64,000 nt of DNA from an uncultured Chlamydiae bacterium (lineage in GTDB: Bacteria > Chlamydiota > Chlamydiia > Chlamydiales > Rhabdochlamydiaceae): the NCBI GenBank assembly GCA_903824495.1, contig CAIJXB010000063.1, positions 62,001 through 126,000 on the forward strand, read 5' to 3'. Each line of letters starts with the position of its first letter. Position 1 is the first letter of the stretch. Below the pieces are notes generated by a model, which was given only the letters and a program-made list of their open reading frames with translations, was not told the DNA's origin and ran no database searches. Below are positions 34,386 to 44,190 of the stretch, piece after piece. The translations under genes were made by a program, and so were the position numbers.

Positions 34386-37124
34386 TTATCCTTGTTGAGG
34401 AAGAGGATCTTTGTAGATCTTAGGACCATCTTTAGGAGATGTTTCCTTCGATCCAGGTGGCGGAGGAAGTTTGCGATTCAAACCTTCTAAAACTTTTTCC
34501 TTCGCTTTTTTCTTCTCTGCATCCCACTCTCCAGAAATGATCAACTTCACATCTTCACGATCAAGACTTTCAAATTCCATAAGCATGTCAGCCATGAGCT
34601 GCACCTTGTCTTTATGCTCAATAACAAGCGTCTTAGCAAGTTCATGAGCAGTATCTAAGATTTTTCTCACTTCCTCATCGATTGCTTTAGCAGTCTCTTG
34701 AGAATAGCTCTTCTCCTGGAATCCTTGTCCACCTAAATACTGTCCTTGCTCACTTCTTTCATCGTAAGCAACAGCGCCAAGCTTATCTGTCATTCCCCAC
34801 TCGCACACCATGCTTCTTACTAAACGCGTTGCTTGCGTAATGTCCATTTGAGCGCCGCTTGACATGTCTCCTAAAAAGACTTCTTCAGCAACGCGTCCGC
34901 CCATTAATACAGCGAGCTGATCTAGAATTTCTTTTTTCCAGTAGCTCACTCTATTCTTTGTTGGCATGAAGTGAGTCGCTCCTAAAGAAAGCCCTCTTGG
35001 AATGATCGTCACTTTTTCAACAGGATCGGCATATTTAACACATAAAGCAACAACAGCATGACCTGACTCATGGATCGCAGTTGTTTTCTTTTCATTTTGA
35101 TCGAGCTCAAGGCTTCGTCTTTCTTTTCCGTAGCGAACTTTATCACAAGACTCTAAAACGTCTTGCTCTATCACAGAGGATCTGTTTTTTCGAGCTGCTA
35201 AAAGAGCTGCTTCATTCAATATGTTAGCTAAATCAGCACCTGAAGATCCTGGAGTGTTACGAGCAACAAACATCAAATCAACAGAGGCATCTAGCTTAAT
35301 TTTACGAGCATGTACTTGCAGAATTTCAAAACGCCCTTTAATATCTGGAAGGTCAACAACGATTCTTCGATCAAACCGGCCCGGTCTTAAGAGCGCCTTA
35401 TCAAGAACGTCTGGACGGTTAGTCGCAGCGATTAGGATAACGCCTTCACTTGTATCAAATCCATCCATCTCTACAAGAAGCTGGTTGAGGGTTTGCTCTC
35501 TTTCATCATGTCCCCCTCCAACACCTGCTCCTCTATGACGACCGACTGCATCGATCTCATCCATGAATATGATGCAAGGAGCTTGCTTTTTCGCTTGTTC
35601 AAATAGATCTCGAACGCGGCTAGCTCCCACTCCGACAAACATCTCCACAAAGTCAGAACCTGAAATTGAGAAGAACGGACGATCTGCCTCGCCAGCTACT
35701 GCTTTGGCGATAAGCGTTTTACCAGTTCCTGGCGCTCCGATACAAAGAACTCCTTTAGGGATTCTTGCTCCGAGAGCTGTAAATCTGGTAGGATCTTTTA
35801 AAAAATCCACAATTTCTTGAAGCTCTTCTTTTGCTTCATCACAACCAGCAACATCTTTAAATGTGATCTTGTTCTTTTCTTTTGTCAAAAGCTTTGCAGG
35901 AGACTTTCCAAAAGTCATAGCACCTGAGCCTACCCCTTTCATCTGACGAGAAAAGACGAAGTAAAGAAGCAATACGACTAAAATAACTGGCATGAGCGTT
36001 AACAAAAAACTCAAATAATTTGGTGGTGGTTGCTCACTTTTAAACATCTTATCTAAAACAACATTACGTGGCTGATCAGGAGCTTTAAAGTCTGCGCCTT
36101 TATTCGCTGCAAAATGGTCCCACTCTTGTTTTGCTTGAGCATACCACTGAGAATAACTCTCTGTGTCTTGTTTTTCTAAAGCTCTAGTTGAAAGCTCTTT
36201 ATTGTTAAAGAACCAAACCACTTGGCTGACCGACTGCCGAGCTTTATCAAGCTGCGCTTCATTTTTTTCAAGCTCATCTGAGAAAGTCACACTTTGCTCT
36301 AGAGCTGTTTTGTAGCTGCGCACGCTGCGAAGCTGCGTCAATCGGATATTATTTTGAACAGTATTAAGCTCGGCCACAATCGCATTAAGCGAATCGAGAG
36401 TGTGTTTGTAGGCCGCGATCTTCTTCTCTGGCGTAGTAGCCAAAGAGAGCTCTTGATCTAGAACTCGAAGATTTTGCTTCATTGATTCTTCCCCGATCCC
36501 TAAAACAGGAGAGCGGAAACCTTGAAGAAGTCTTGTAAGATCAGCCCCAAAGGAAGTTAAAGCTGCATCGGAAGAAGATGCTGATAAATCCTTAAATTGT
36601 CCGTTTAAGCTCGCAAGACTTACAATGCTTCGATCTGATGTCTTAGGAATTGCAATCGCATTGGACTTAAGAGGTGTATCATAGATAGGACCTACTACTT
36701 GATATCCGCCAGCAGGAATAGAGAGACCGCTTAACTTTAAAAACCAGTCGGCAGCATCACTGACTGTTGGTTTTAAAGTAGACATCTCGCTTTCTACGTT
36801 TGCTAACTCTGAGTGGAGTTCGTGGTTGTTATTCAAAAGCTCAAGGTAACGCTCTCTTGCCTTAGAGTCATTTGAAACACTATCCTTAAACTTCCCACTG
36901 AATGTGACTAAGTTGTCATTGAGGGCTACTTTGCGGCTGTCTTGTGGCTGGATCAGATCCAAATTCACAAGATGCTCCACTTGGTGACTGAAAGACACCT
37001 TGGCCATCGGTTCGTTATTTGCGCTTTGAACAACCAATATGATTAGTAAACCGGCCAATAGGAGAATAAAAAAACCACCCGGGAAACCTTTTTTCTCGGA
37101 CTTAGGATTGTTATCATTACTCAT
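34386..37124 (-). CDS. ftsH: ATP-dependent membrane zinc protease FtsH
   Basis: FtsH degrades membrane and short-lived cytosolic proteins. The ATG at 37124 gives 912 residues, the large size I recall for chlamydial FtsH; the frame is open 29 codons further upstream. A first membrane helix ([14 protein letters not shown]) lies near residue 25. A long periplasmic domain of about 350 residues follows, much longer than in E. coli, and then a second helix ([18 protein letters not shown]). The AAA+ module has [15 protein letters not shown] and [17 protein letters not shown], and the zinc site is [10 protein letters not shown]. The tail is rich in Pro and Lys. It is followed by a strong terminator. 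Confidence 0.95.
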   Translation of the reverse strand: MSNDNNPKSEKKGFPGGFFILLLAGLLIILVVQSANNEPMAKVSFSHQVEHLVNLDLIQPQDSRKVALNDNLVTFSGKFKDSVSNDSKARERYLELLNNNHELHSELANVESEMSTLKPTVSDAADWFLKLSGLSIPAGGYQVVGPIYDTPLKSNAIAIPKTSDRSIVSLASLNGQFKDLSASSSDAALTSFGADLTRLLQGFRSPVLGIGEESMKQNLRVLDQELSLATTPEKKIAAYKHTLDSLNAIVAELNTVQNNIRLTQLRSVRSYKTALEQSVTFSDELEKNEAQLDKARQSVSQVVWFFNNKELSTRALEKQDTESYSQWYAQAKQEWDHFAANKGADFKAPDQPRNVVLDKMFKSEQPPPNYLSFLLTLMPVILVVLLLYFVFSRQMKGVGSGAMTFGKSPAKLLTKEKNKITFKDVAGCDEAKEELQEIVDFLKDPTRFTALGARIPKGVLCIGAPGTGKTLIAKAVAGEADRPFFSISGSDFVEMFVGVGASRVRDLFEQAKKQAPCIIFMDEIDAVGRHRGAGVGGGHDEREQTLNQLLVEMDGFDTSEGVILIAATNRPDVLDKALLRPGRFDRRIVVDLPDIKGRFEILQVHARKIKLDASVDLMFVARNTPGSSGADLANILNEAALLAARKNRSSVIEQDVLESCDKVRYGKERRSLELDQNEKKTTAIHESGHAVVALCVKYADPVEKVTIIPRGLSLGATHFMPTKNRVSYWKKEILDQLAVLMGGRVAEEVFLGDMSSGAQMDITQATRLVRSMVCEWGMTDKLGAVAYDERSEQGQYLGGQGFQEKSYSQETAKAIDEEVRKILDTAHELAKTLVIEHKDKVQLMADMLMEFESLDREDVKLIISGEWDAEKKKAKEKVLEGLNRKLPPPPGSKETSPKDGPKIYKDPLPQQG

Positions 37125-37243
37125 TATCACACAACCATTTTTAAAATTAGATGGAAAGCAAACTTCAGCCAAGGAAAGATTCCTTTCCTCATGCCCTCTG
37201 ATCCGAAGCATAGCAGAAAGGGAATATATTGTCTTTTAATTCG

Positions 37244-38581
37244 CTACTTTTTTAAAATAATATTTGAAAAAACCAAAGATTCATCATAATTTAAATCTAA
37301 ATTAAAACAAAAATCACAATCAACCAATCTATTATTATTAGTTAGAAATGGAAATAGTTTCTTCAATTTAGCTGGGACTTTATTTTTTGCTAGGTAGCTG
37401 GAAACAGTTTTTTGGTCTTTTTCCGTCAGCAGATCATACGAAGTAAGACAAAAAGAATCAACACCCTCCAAGCGATAAAAGATCTCTCCATTTAAAAAAG
37501 AAGAAAGCAAAGACTTGCCAGGTTGCTTTGTCGGTTTAGAAGAGAAAGTCACGTCCAAAAAAGGAAAAGAACCTTCCTTTAAAGGGATTTGTCCTTGAAA
37601 GGGTTTGGGCAACTCCTGCTTTAAAAAAACCAAAGTCCCCCGATCAACTAAAAGCTCCCCTTGCGACACATCTAGCTTCTTATCAGGACGAAGTTCATCC
37701 AATAAAAACACAGCCTTTTTTAGCACATCGGAGCTCACTTCAACCTGGTTTTTAAACAGGAAACGACGGATAACCTCTTGTTTTTCAAAGGGATCTGAAA
37801 TGCCAAGACCCTTAAAACAAATTGAACTTCCAAAGGATCCTTCTTCACTTTTCTCCATATGGAGCTTCAGCCTCTCTTCTAGAAAATCCTTCAAAAGAGC
37901 CAAATCTTCTCCAACCCGAAAGAGGCTATTTTTTACCTTTTTCCCAAAATACCCTTCAAGAAAAGGGAAAAGCTGCCCGCGCATCCGAGGCCTTAGAAAC
38001 TTTAAGTCCAAATTCGTTCGGTCCTTAAAAGGAGCCCACGCTTTCCCCCGGTTCCACTCTTCGATCTCTTCTCGAGAGACACTTAAAAGGGGTCGCCAAA
38101 CGAGCATCCCCTCATAATAAGAAGAGCTGCGCATCCCTCCAAGAGCCAATATATTAGATCCTTCAAAAAGCCTTTTCAAAATCGTTTCGACCTGATCTTC
38201 TCTTTGATGAGCTAAGACTAGAGCTTGGGCTCCTATCTTTTGATATACCTTTTGAAAAAATTCAAATCGGAGCTTTCTTGCTTTTTCCTCTAAATTAGAG
38301 GTGTCCTCGGGCGAACAAGCCGCTCTTTCTGTATGAAAAGTAGCTCCGCAGACACCCACAAACTCTTGAAGTTGAATGGATTCTTGAAAACTCTCCTCCC
38401 TCCAAGCGTGGTCAAAATGCGCCACATGCAAATCAAAGGGGACAAGCGACCGACACTCTATAAGCAGAGAAAAAAGAGCAGAAGAATCCTCCCCACCTGA
38501 GAGTCCAAGCAACAGAGGGCCGCTTGGCTTTAAGCGGACAGCTAAAAAATCTCTGAGAGTCTTTAAAAGGTTGTCTTTCAT
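37244..38581 (-). CDS. tilS: tRNA(Ile)-lysidine synthase
   Basis: TilS turns C34 of tRNA-Ile(CAU) into lysidine so it reads AUA. The ATG at 38581 gives 445 residues. The PP-loop LLLGLSGGEDSSAL is at about residues 24-37, the second motif VLAHQREDQVETILKRLF is present, and GMRSSSYYEGMLVWRPLLSV (the substrate contact) follows. The C-terminal part is poorly conserved but of normal length. It lies upstream of ftsH on the same strand, as I recall from Chlamydia (tilS next to ftsH). Confidence 0.92.
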   Translation of the reverse strand: MKDNLLKTLRDFLAVRLKPSGPLLLGLSGGEDSSALFSLLIECRSLVPFDLHVAHFDHAWREESFQESIQLQEFVGVCGATFHTERAACSPEDTSNLEEKARKLRFEFFQKVYQKIGAQALVLAHQREDQVETILKRLFEGSNILALGGMRSSSYYEGMLVWRPLLSVSREEIEEWNRGKAWAPFKDRTNLDLKFLRPRMRGQLFPFLEGYFGKKVKNSLFRVGEDLALLKDFLEERLKLHMEKSEEGSFGSSICFKGLGISDPFEKQEVIRRFLFKNQVEVSSDVLKKAVFLLDELRPDKKLDVSQGELLVDRGTLVFLKQELPKPFQGQIPLKEGSFPFLDVTFSSKPTKQPGKSLLSSFLNGEIFYRLEGVDSFCLTSYDLLTEKDQKTVSSYLAKNKVPAKLKKLFPFLTNNNRLVDCDFCFNLDLNYDESLVFSNIILKK

Positions 38582-38711
38582 CAAAAAATGGCAATAAAAA
38601 ATAAAAAGATCTCCAGTTTACACGAACATCTTATTTTAAGAAAAGTTCTGTAAAAAATACCTGATATTTCATATAATCTCGCTCTATAATTAAGAGAGAA
38701 TATTTATCAGC

Positions 38712-39803
38712 ATGCCGATCCTTTGGAAATACCTGCTCAAGGGCTACTTTCAGCTTTTTTTTCTTTGCGTCTCTGCTTTCGTATCGGTTTTGCTTGTCGT
38801 CAGATTCCAAGAAATCGCCCTCTTTGCTTCTTCAGGAGCTAACCTTTACCAGATTGCCCTTTTCTCTTTTTATCAAATCCCCTACATCCTTCCCCTAGCA
38901 ATCCCTATCTCTTGCCTTCTTGCTGCCATGATCCTCTTTCAAAAGATGAGCACCCATCTGGAAATTACAGCTTTAAGAGCCTCTGGTCTTTCCCTTGGAT
39001 CTTTGTGCTACCCTCTTCTTTTAGCAGGATGCGTTTTGAGCTTGGTCAATTTCACCATCACCTCCGAAATGACCCCGTTAACAAGGACTCTAGCTAAAAA
39101 CCTACTCTATCAAATCGCTGGGGACAATCCCCTTATTGTAATGCAAAAAGATTCAGCATTCGCCCTTAAAACGTTCGATTTCGATCTAAAAAACCTGCAG
39201 CCTGGTAAAAAAGCAGAGGAAGTCATTGGGATCATGCGTCAAGAGTCTCAAGACAGAATCGCCCTTTTTACCGTAAAAGAGCTATCGATTGATAAAGAGT
39301 GGATCCACGGATCCAACCTTTCTTTTGTTTCCAATGTCGATCCTAAATTCACAGGCTACGACCATTTGATCATCGAAAATCAGCAAAGCATGCAGGTAAG
39401 CAAACCAACCATCACATCCCACCTTTTCAGCACAGAGTGGTTTGCTAAAGATGACCTTCTCACCTTAAAAGAAGCTCTACAAAAGTATCGTGAAGGAGGC
39501 AGCTCCCTCACCTCTAAAATAGGAATAGATCTCATAAGACGCATTTATTTAGGACTTTGTCCCTTTACATTCACAGTGATTGGGCTCGCTTTTGGGATCA
39601 ACATCAGCCGCCAAAAAAGAAAAGAAGCGTTCTTTTGGACTTTTTTCCTAGCCCTATTGATGCTTGGGTCTTTTATCGCTTCTAAAACCTTATATAAGGT
39701 CTCAATACTTGCTATCTTGCTCTATATTATCCCCCATCCGTTTGCATTACTTGTCAGCCTCCGCTCCCTGCGGGGCATCTCCAAAGGAGAATCTTCATGC
39801 TAA
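38712..39803 (+). CDS. lptF: LptF/LptG-family permease (first of pair)
   Basis: A 363-residue YjgP/YjgQ-family protein. Hydrophobic helices flank a soluble central domain: two to three helices within residues 1-125, a beta-rich periplasmic part at about 130-260, then three helices at the end. The N-terminal LWKYLLKGYFQLFFLCVSAF and the helix-2 stretch IPYILPLAIPISCLLAAMI are typical. Together with the next gene it would form the membrane part of the LPS exporter LptB2FG. The two genes overlap by seven bases. Which is LptF and which LptG is assigned by order only. Confidence 0.85.
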   Translation: MPILWKYLLKGYFQLFFLCVSAFVSVLLVVRFQEIALFASSGANLYQIALFSFYQIPYILPLAIPISCLLAAMILFQKMSTHLEITALRASGLSLGSLCYPLLLAGCVLSLVNFTITSEMTPLTRTLAKNLLYQIAGDNPLIVMQKDSAFALKTFDFDLKNLQPGKKAEEVIGIMRQESQDRIALFTVKELSIDKEWIHGSNLSFVSNVDPKFTGYDHLIIENQQSMQVSKPTITSHLFSTEWFAKDDLLTLKEALQKYREGGSSLTSKIGIDLIRRIYLGLCPFTFTVIGLAFGINISRQKRKEAFFWTFFLALLMLGSFIASKTLYKVSILAILLYIIPHPFALLVSLRSLRGISKGESSC

Positions 39804-40879
39804 CAAAGATCTGGGAACGCTACATTTTCAAAGACCTGATCAAGTTCTTTGCCTTCTTTCTACTGTCCTTTTTCCTCCTCTACTTCCTTGCGGATTTTTC
39901 TACGCACGTTCAGGACTTCATCAAAGAAGGAAAGATCTCACTCACTAAGATCATCACCTATTATGTGCATCAGTTTTTCAAAAGAATGCCCCTACTACTC
40001 CCTCTTGCTCTTTTGATTTCGACCATCAAAGTTCTCTCGTCCTTAAATTTACATAGAGAGCTTGTAGCTTTGCAGTCTTGCGGGGTCACTCTCAAAAAGA
40101 TCTTGCGTCCCTTTTGGCTCCTTGCCTTTCTTTGCTGCGCCATAGGTTACATCAACGAAGAAGTGGTCATCCCCAAAATCGCTACATACCTTGATGAAGC
40201 TAAGCAAGCCAGATCGAAAAATCCCTTAAAACAAGCTAAAAAAAGACCTTTTACAATCCTTTACCTAAAAGACTCTTCTAAACTTGTCTATCAAACATTC
40301 GATAAGGAAAAAAATGCCTTTTTCGACGTGTACTGGATTAGATCTTTTAATGACATTTGGCGCATGAAGTACTTAAGCGCGGATCCTCAAAAACCTTTAG
40401 GCGAGTTCGTAGATCACATCGCGCGCAGCGAATCAGGCCTTTTAGAGAAAAAAGAATCTTATGAGCAATGCATCCTCCCCTCTTTAAAATGGAAGAGCAG
40501 TGAACTGTATAAAAAACAAAGCGCCTCAAAGTATCAAAAGATCTCTAAACTTGCCCATTCTGTTATAAAAGGCGAGGGAGATTCTTTTCATGCCAAGGGA
40601 GAATCTGCTACTTATCTCTTTTACAAATTGATGATGCCCTTGATGCCTTTTTTAATCCTCATAGGAGTTTCTCCTTATTGCGTCAGCTACTCAAGAAACC
40701 CTTCTACATTCCTCCTTTATGGGATCTCCATTTTTTGTTTCGTCGTCTTTTTCACTTTGACAGACTCTTTGATCATCATTGGAGAAAATCAAACAGTGCC
40801 CCCTTACGTTGCCATGTGCCTTCCTTTTTTATTGGCATTCGGGGGATTTTACCGAAAATTTCGTTTACTTTTTAAATAA
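39797..40879 (+). CDS. lptG: LptF/LptG-family permease (second of pair)
   Basis: A 360-residue partner of the preceding protein with the same architecture. KIWERYIFKDLIKFFAFFL opens the protein, RMPLLLPLALLISTIKVLSSL is the family helix 2, and a periplasmic domain covers about residues 130-260. A three-helix C-terminus starts at LFYKLMMPLMPFLILIGVSP. Its ATG overlaps the end of lptF, so stoichiometric translation is likely. No lptB ATPase is in the window. Confidence 0.85.
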   Translation: MLTKIWERYIFKDLIKFFAFFLLSFFLLYFLADFSTHVQDFIKEGKISLTKIITYYVHQFFKRMPLLLPLALLISTIKVLSSLNLHRELVALQSCGVTLKKILRPFWLLAFLCCAIGYINEEVVIPKIATYLDEAKQARSKNPLKQAKKRPFTILYLKDSSKLVYQTFDKEKNAFFDVYWIRSFNDIWRMKYLSADPQKPLGEFVDHIARSESGLLEKKESYEQCILPSLKWKSSELYKKQSASKYQKISKLAHSVIKGEGDSFHAKGESATYLFYKLMMPLMPFLILIGVSPYCVSYSRNPSTFLLYGISIFCFVVFFTLTDSLIIIGENQTVPPYVAMCLPFLLAFGGFYRKFRLLFK

Positions 40880-40894
40880 TGCAGGTTTTTTATT

Positions 40895-41659
40895 ATGTTA
40901 CAGAGCCATTCGTCTTGGAAAATCAAAAAACTCATCTTCGCTCATATCCTCGTCATAGGCTTGGTATCGAGTATTTTCTATCCTCCCCTATACAATTTCA
41001 TTTGGAAGGCTTTAGATGAAGGATGTTTTAAGTTTTTGAGCGAGACGACCTCTCATAGCAGATTTTTACAAAATTTCTGGGCAGTAGCTAATCACCGCAT
41101 CGGAGATGCGATCGAGGACGTATTCTTCGTTATCTTTTTTGTATGGCTCATCAAAGTAACTCCTCAAGGGGAAAAGCTTAAAAAAGCCTCTGAATTTCTC
41201 TTCTTAGCCCTTTTGACAACAGCCGTTGTTCTCTTTGTTAACAATCTCCTCTTCAAGCAAATCGTGCATATCAAAAGATGGAGCCCTTCTTTGATTTTAG
41301 AATCTCTTCCAAGACTTGCAGATTCAATCTCTTGGATCAAAGTAAAAGGCGGATCAAAAGCCAGCTTCCCCTCTGATCATGCGACAACTGCCGTTATGTT
41401 TGTTGTAGACTTTCTCCTCATCTCAAGAAACCGCCTTCTCACTTGGGCAGTTTGTCTTTATGGAGTCTTCCTCTGCTGCCCAAGAATGGTCGCAGGAGCC
41501 CACTGGCTCACAGATATCCTCTGTGGCAGCGTCTCTGTTGTCTTAATCATTTTTGGATGGGCTCTTTTTACTCCCTTTGCTCATGTATGCACAAGAAACA
41601 TTCATAAGGGACTACTCTGGGCAGCTTCCTTCTTTAAGAAAGACCTGGTTAAGCAGTAG
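40895..41659 (+). CDS. PAP2-family lipid phosphatase
   Basis: A 254-residue membrane protein. PAP2 residues are complete here: KQIVHIKRWSP (motif 1, with Trp at the usual Pro), SFPSDHATTAVMF (motif 2 with its His), and RMVAGAHWLTDIL (motif 3). About five to six hydrophobic helices surround them. It sits 15 bases after the LptF/LptG pair, so a role in lipid A or carrier-lipid dephosphorylation is suggested by context. It is distinct from the PAP2 protein at 30056, which lacks the motif 2 His. Confidence 0.85.
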   Translation: MLQSHSSWKIKKLIFAHILVIGLVSSIFYPPLYNFIWKALDEGCFKFLSETTSHSRFLQNFWAVANHRIGDAIEDVFFVIFFVWLIKVTPQGEKLKKASEFLFLALLTTAVVLFVNNLLFKQIVHIKRWSPSLILESLPRLADSISWIKVKGGSKASFPSDHATTAVMFVVDFLLISRNRLLTWAVCLYGVFLCCPRMVAGAHWLTDILCGSVSVVLIIFGWALFTPFAHVCTRNIHKGLLWAASFFKKDLVKQ

Positions 41660-41660
41660 T

Positions 41661-42458
41661 ATGCCTGTTGCAATTGAAAGACCCAGACCTTTAGCAATGA
41701 TTCATAGCGATAATCCTTTTTGGACATGGCAAAAGGCTGCCTTGGTAGCTGCGGTGGCTTTAGCTGTAATCGGAGTAGCCGGCTTTAAGACTGGTTATTT
41801 ACCTGCACCCGCCTCTCTTGCTTGTGGGGTTGTTTCTTTAGTCCTCGTTTCCGCTGTTGCCGTAGATGCTTTGATTGAAAGGGCTAGAAAACAACATGTG
41901 GAACCTTTAGATCCCAAATTTTTGCATTTTTTAGTAACAAAAGTTTCTTTAGGTCTTCGATGCGTACAAAATGAAGAGCAAGCCGCATATGAACAAGAAT
42001 CGGGTGTCTTTGGAGACAGTTTAAACCTCGATCCTTCAGCCAGAGAAGTTTGGAAGAAATTTCATCCCGATGATAAGCCCAATGACAGAGGATATACTGA
42101 TCGCGATCTATTCCTATTGAATCCCAAGTGGGTTCCTCTTGAGAAACAGCAAATGATCTGCTCTAAATGGGAACAAGGCGTCGATGATTTTATTCGCGTA
42201 CAGATCAGGCGGAAAGACACTCCTACTTTTCTTCTTGCTAACTATCCAGATGACACCCTAGGCCGAGCAGCCCCTTATGATCTTGATGCTTATGGCCTAG
42301 GCCTTGGCAAAAAAGGTAAACAGCAGATATCAAAAGATAATATCCTTTCTGTCATTCATGCGCCTTCAGATCCGACTTTAACAGAGGATGAGCGTGTAAG
42401 ATATTATCGCTCTTCCCTCATTCAACAGATAGCTCTTGCTAGTCAGCTTTATTATTAG
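41661..42458 (+). CDS. Inc-like protein with bilobed hydrophobic hairpin
   Basis: The ATG at 41661 follows the stop of the phosphatase gene by one base. The 265-residue product has a 24-residue N-terminus. Two helices come next, at about 25-43 (AALVAAVALAVIGVAGF) and 50-70 (ASLACGVVSLVLVSAVAVDA), joined by a very short loop. This bilobed domain is the hallmark of chlamydial inclusion membrane (Inc) proteins, which are secreted by the type III system and inserted with both ends in the host cytosol. The remaining 195 residues are polar and show no known domain. The 3' end overlaps the convergent gene by 20 bases. Inc status is inference. Confidence 0.7.
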   Translation: MPVAIERPRPLAMIHSDNPFWTWQKAALVAAVALAVIGVAGFKTGYLPAPASLACGVVSLVLVSAVAVDALIERARKQHVEPLDPKFLHFLVTKVSLGLRCVQNEEQAAYEQESGVFGDSLNLDPSAREVWKKFHPDDKPNDRGYTDRDLFLLNPKWVPLEKQQMICSKWEQGVDDFIRVQIRRKDTPTFLLANYPDDTLGRAAPYDLDAYGLGLGKKGKQQISKDNILSVIHAPSDPTLTEDERVRYYRSSLIQQIALASQLYY

Positions 42459-43860
42459 CCTCAAGCTTCCTAGCAATATGCTCAGAAAGCATTGGTGTGC
42501 GCTGCACTCCAAGTTTAGCAATGGTTAGATTTTCCATCAGACGCGTAAGCTCCCCATCGTCGTAATTATTTATTAATACCTTTTCTGCTGCTTTCATCAG
42601 TTTGCCCGGAGTAACACCGATATCGAGATCATCGAGGTATCCATCTTCCGTATAGTCTTCATAGTTGACAGGAAGAGTGACGTCGAATTCATCAGCGGTA
42701 GGATCGGTACGGTCAGAGAAAATATGTGTGAAACTGCAAGCATTCAAACCTGCACTGTTGATTTTTTTAGATGAATTCTTAGATTGACCCTTCTCCTCTA
42801 CACAAGCATATTCTAAGCCGTAGCGGTGATTTGTATCGACAAGATCTCTTTCATAGGCATTTCCTTTAAGCATTGTGGCAGCAGAAAAGTTTGGTTGTCT
42901 AACAATTTCTAATGCCTCAAGCGGATGAATGAATCGTTTTTGAGCATCATTAAACCACGGATCTGTACCTGCCCAGTCCTCATATTTAGGGGCCTTATGG
43001 GTCCCTTGAGTAGCACCGAGTCTGACATGCATTGCCGTAGCCTCGGTAGCGTATTTTTTTACATAGACAGGGATATAATCATCATTAGGCACAGAAAAAA
43101 AGAAGGTGTGATCTGTCCTGATCTTTTTTTGTGCAAGCCAATCAGAAAGAGCCGCCATTTGCTCAAAAGAGGACGCTGTCTCATAATCGAAAATGACTTT
43201 ATCTGAATTAAACTTTCCAGCTAGTGTAGGTTGCGCATTCAGTTCCCCGATCCGAGCTCGATGCTCATCTGACATGCGGAGTGTATTCAGTAAGTCATTG
43301 ACTACAGTGGCTTCTGTCCTATCTAGAAGCGTTGCTATCGATTTTTGAACAGCTGCTCCGGGAACAGTTGTATCTCCAGCTCTGAACCTTCTAAAATAGC
43401 TGTCCACTCCTCTTGCTACAGGTATTTGAGTAGAAGGAGCAACTTGATAGATTGGGACTGAAGATGCTGGAATCGAAACAATCGGGGCTCTCATCTGCCT
43501 AGGCTGAGGAGGTGGAGCAAACGGGATGGATATCGGCATTGCTGCAATTTGAGGGGGCGCTGATTGCTGGGGATTTAAAAAATAAAGAGCATCGGAGCTT
43601 GTTACGAGCCTGTGTATTCTATCTGCAGCATTGGGCCATCTATTAAATTCTAAGGGATACGTCGCTATAAAGTTTGTCATCATTTTTGATGGTTTCTGAG
43701 TCTGACCATTTAAAAAGCGCGATACACCAGAAGAGTCTACATCAAGCTTTTGTGCAACAGTCCCTTGAGTAATCTTGGGAATTCCATTTTTCCCAGATAC
43801 ATTCATAACTTGCGTTAAATAGTCACGAAATTGCGAATAATTATTTGAGCTAATTGACAT
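42439..43860 (-). CDS. HTH-domain protein with proline-rich linker, unknown
   Basis: GGAGA precedes the ATG. The 473-residue protein starts with a Cro/C1-like helix-turn-helix: KITQGTVAQKLDVDSSGVSR at about residues 29-48, followed by FLNGQTQKPS. A Pro/Ala/Ile-rich linker covers about 98-145. The long C-terminal region (about 150-473) is unlike any family I know; it includes KVIFDYETASSFEQMAALSD and an acidic stretch YEDYTEDGYLDDLDIG. It may be a regulator with a sensor domain or a DNA-targeting effector. It is a lone gene convergent with the Inc-like gene. Confidence 0.65.
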   Translation of the reverse strand: MSISSNNYSQFRDYLTQVMNVSGKNGIPKITQGTVAQKLDVDSSGVSRFLNGQTQKPSKMMTNFIATYPLEFNRWPNAADRIHRLVTSSDALYFLNPQQSAPPQIAAMPISIPFAPPPQPRQMRAPIVSIPASSVPIYQVAPSTQIPVARGVDSYFRRFRAGDTTVPGAAVQKSIATLLDRTEATVVNDLLNTLRMSDEHRARIGELNAQPTLAGKFNSDKVIFDYETASSFEQMAALSDWLAQKKIRTDHTFFFSVPNDDYIPVYVKKYATEATAMHVRLGATQGTHKAPKYEDWAGTDPWFNDAQKRFIHPLEALEIVRQPNFSAATMLKGNAYERDLVDTNHRYGLEYACVEEKGQSKNSSKKINSAGLNACSFTHIFSDRTDPTADEFDVTLPVNYEDYTEDGYLDDLDIGVTPGKLMKAAEKVLINNYDDGELTRLMENLTIAKLGVQRTPMLSEHIARKLEANNKAD

Positions 43861-43943
43861 ATAATCTCCAATTTATAAATAGAAGATTATATCATAGATT
43901 CTGATTTATTTCCTTCTGGATTCAAGTCTAAGGAGGAAGCTAC

Positions 43944-44018
43944 ATGGAGATTAAAAAAATTAATAATACCCCACCCACTAGATTAGTCGCAGAATGTGGT
44001 GATTTTTTGAGAGCTTGA
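43944..44018 (+). CDS. possible 24-residue leader peptide
   Basis: AAGGAGGAAG, the strongest ribosome-binding site in this gap, stands eight bases before an ATG that opens a 24-codon frame (MEIKKINNTPPTRLVAECGD...). It ends 172 bases before the likely start of the carboxypeptidase. It may be a leader peptide or the truncated start of a lost gene. The rest of the 43861-44190 gap holds only the hairpin below. Confidence 0.35.
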   Translation: MEIKKINNTPPTRLVAECGDFLRA

Positions 44019-44157
44019 GAGCAATACAACGATTTTGAAAAAATCAGGTACTTACTCAGGGGACAAAAGAAGGATCGGATTTTTAACTAACACCAGCTTC
44101 TTTGATCATATCACCAAATCATTTGGTCAATTGTTTTTTAACAAAACTTCTGAGACA

Positions 44158-44184
44158 ATCCGGTCTTTTACAAAAAAACCGGAT
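44158..44184. repeat. inverted repeat just before the M32 gene
   Basis: ATCCGGT (44158-44164) pairs with ACCGGAT (44178-44184), with four more T-A pairs inside. It ends six bases before the preferred ATG and would cover its weak ribosome-binding site. Function is unknown. Confidence 0.4.
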
Positions 44185-44190
44185 GGCTCT

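Noticed and set aside
37125..37211. N-terminal extension of FtsH
   Set aside because: The extra 29 codons are open but not FtsH-like; the ATG at 37124 matches the family start and the chlamydial length.
44035..44190. N-terminal extension of the M32 peptidase from a TTG
   Set aside because: The 52 extra residues do not resemble the family, and the ATG at 44191 gives the normal length.
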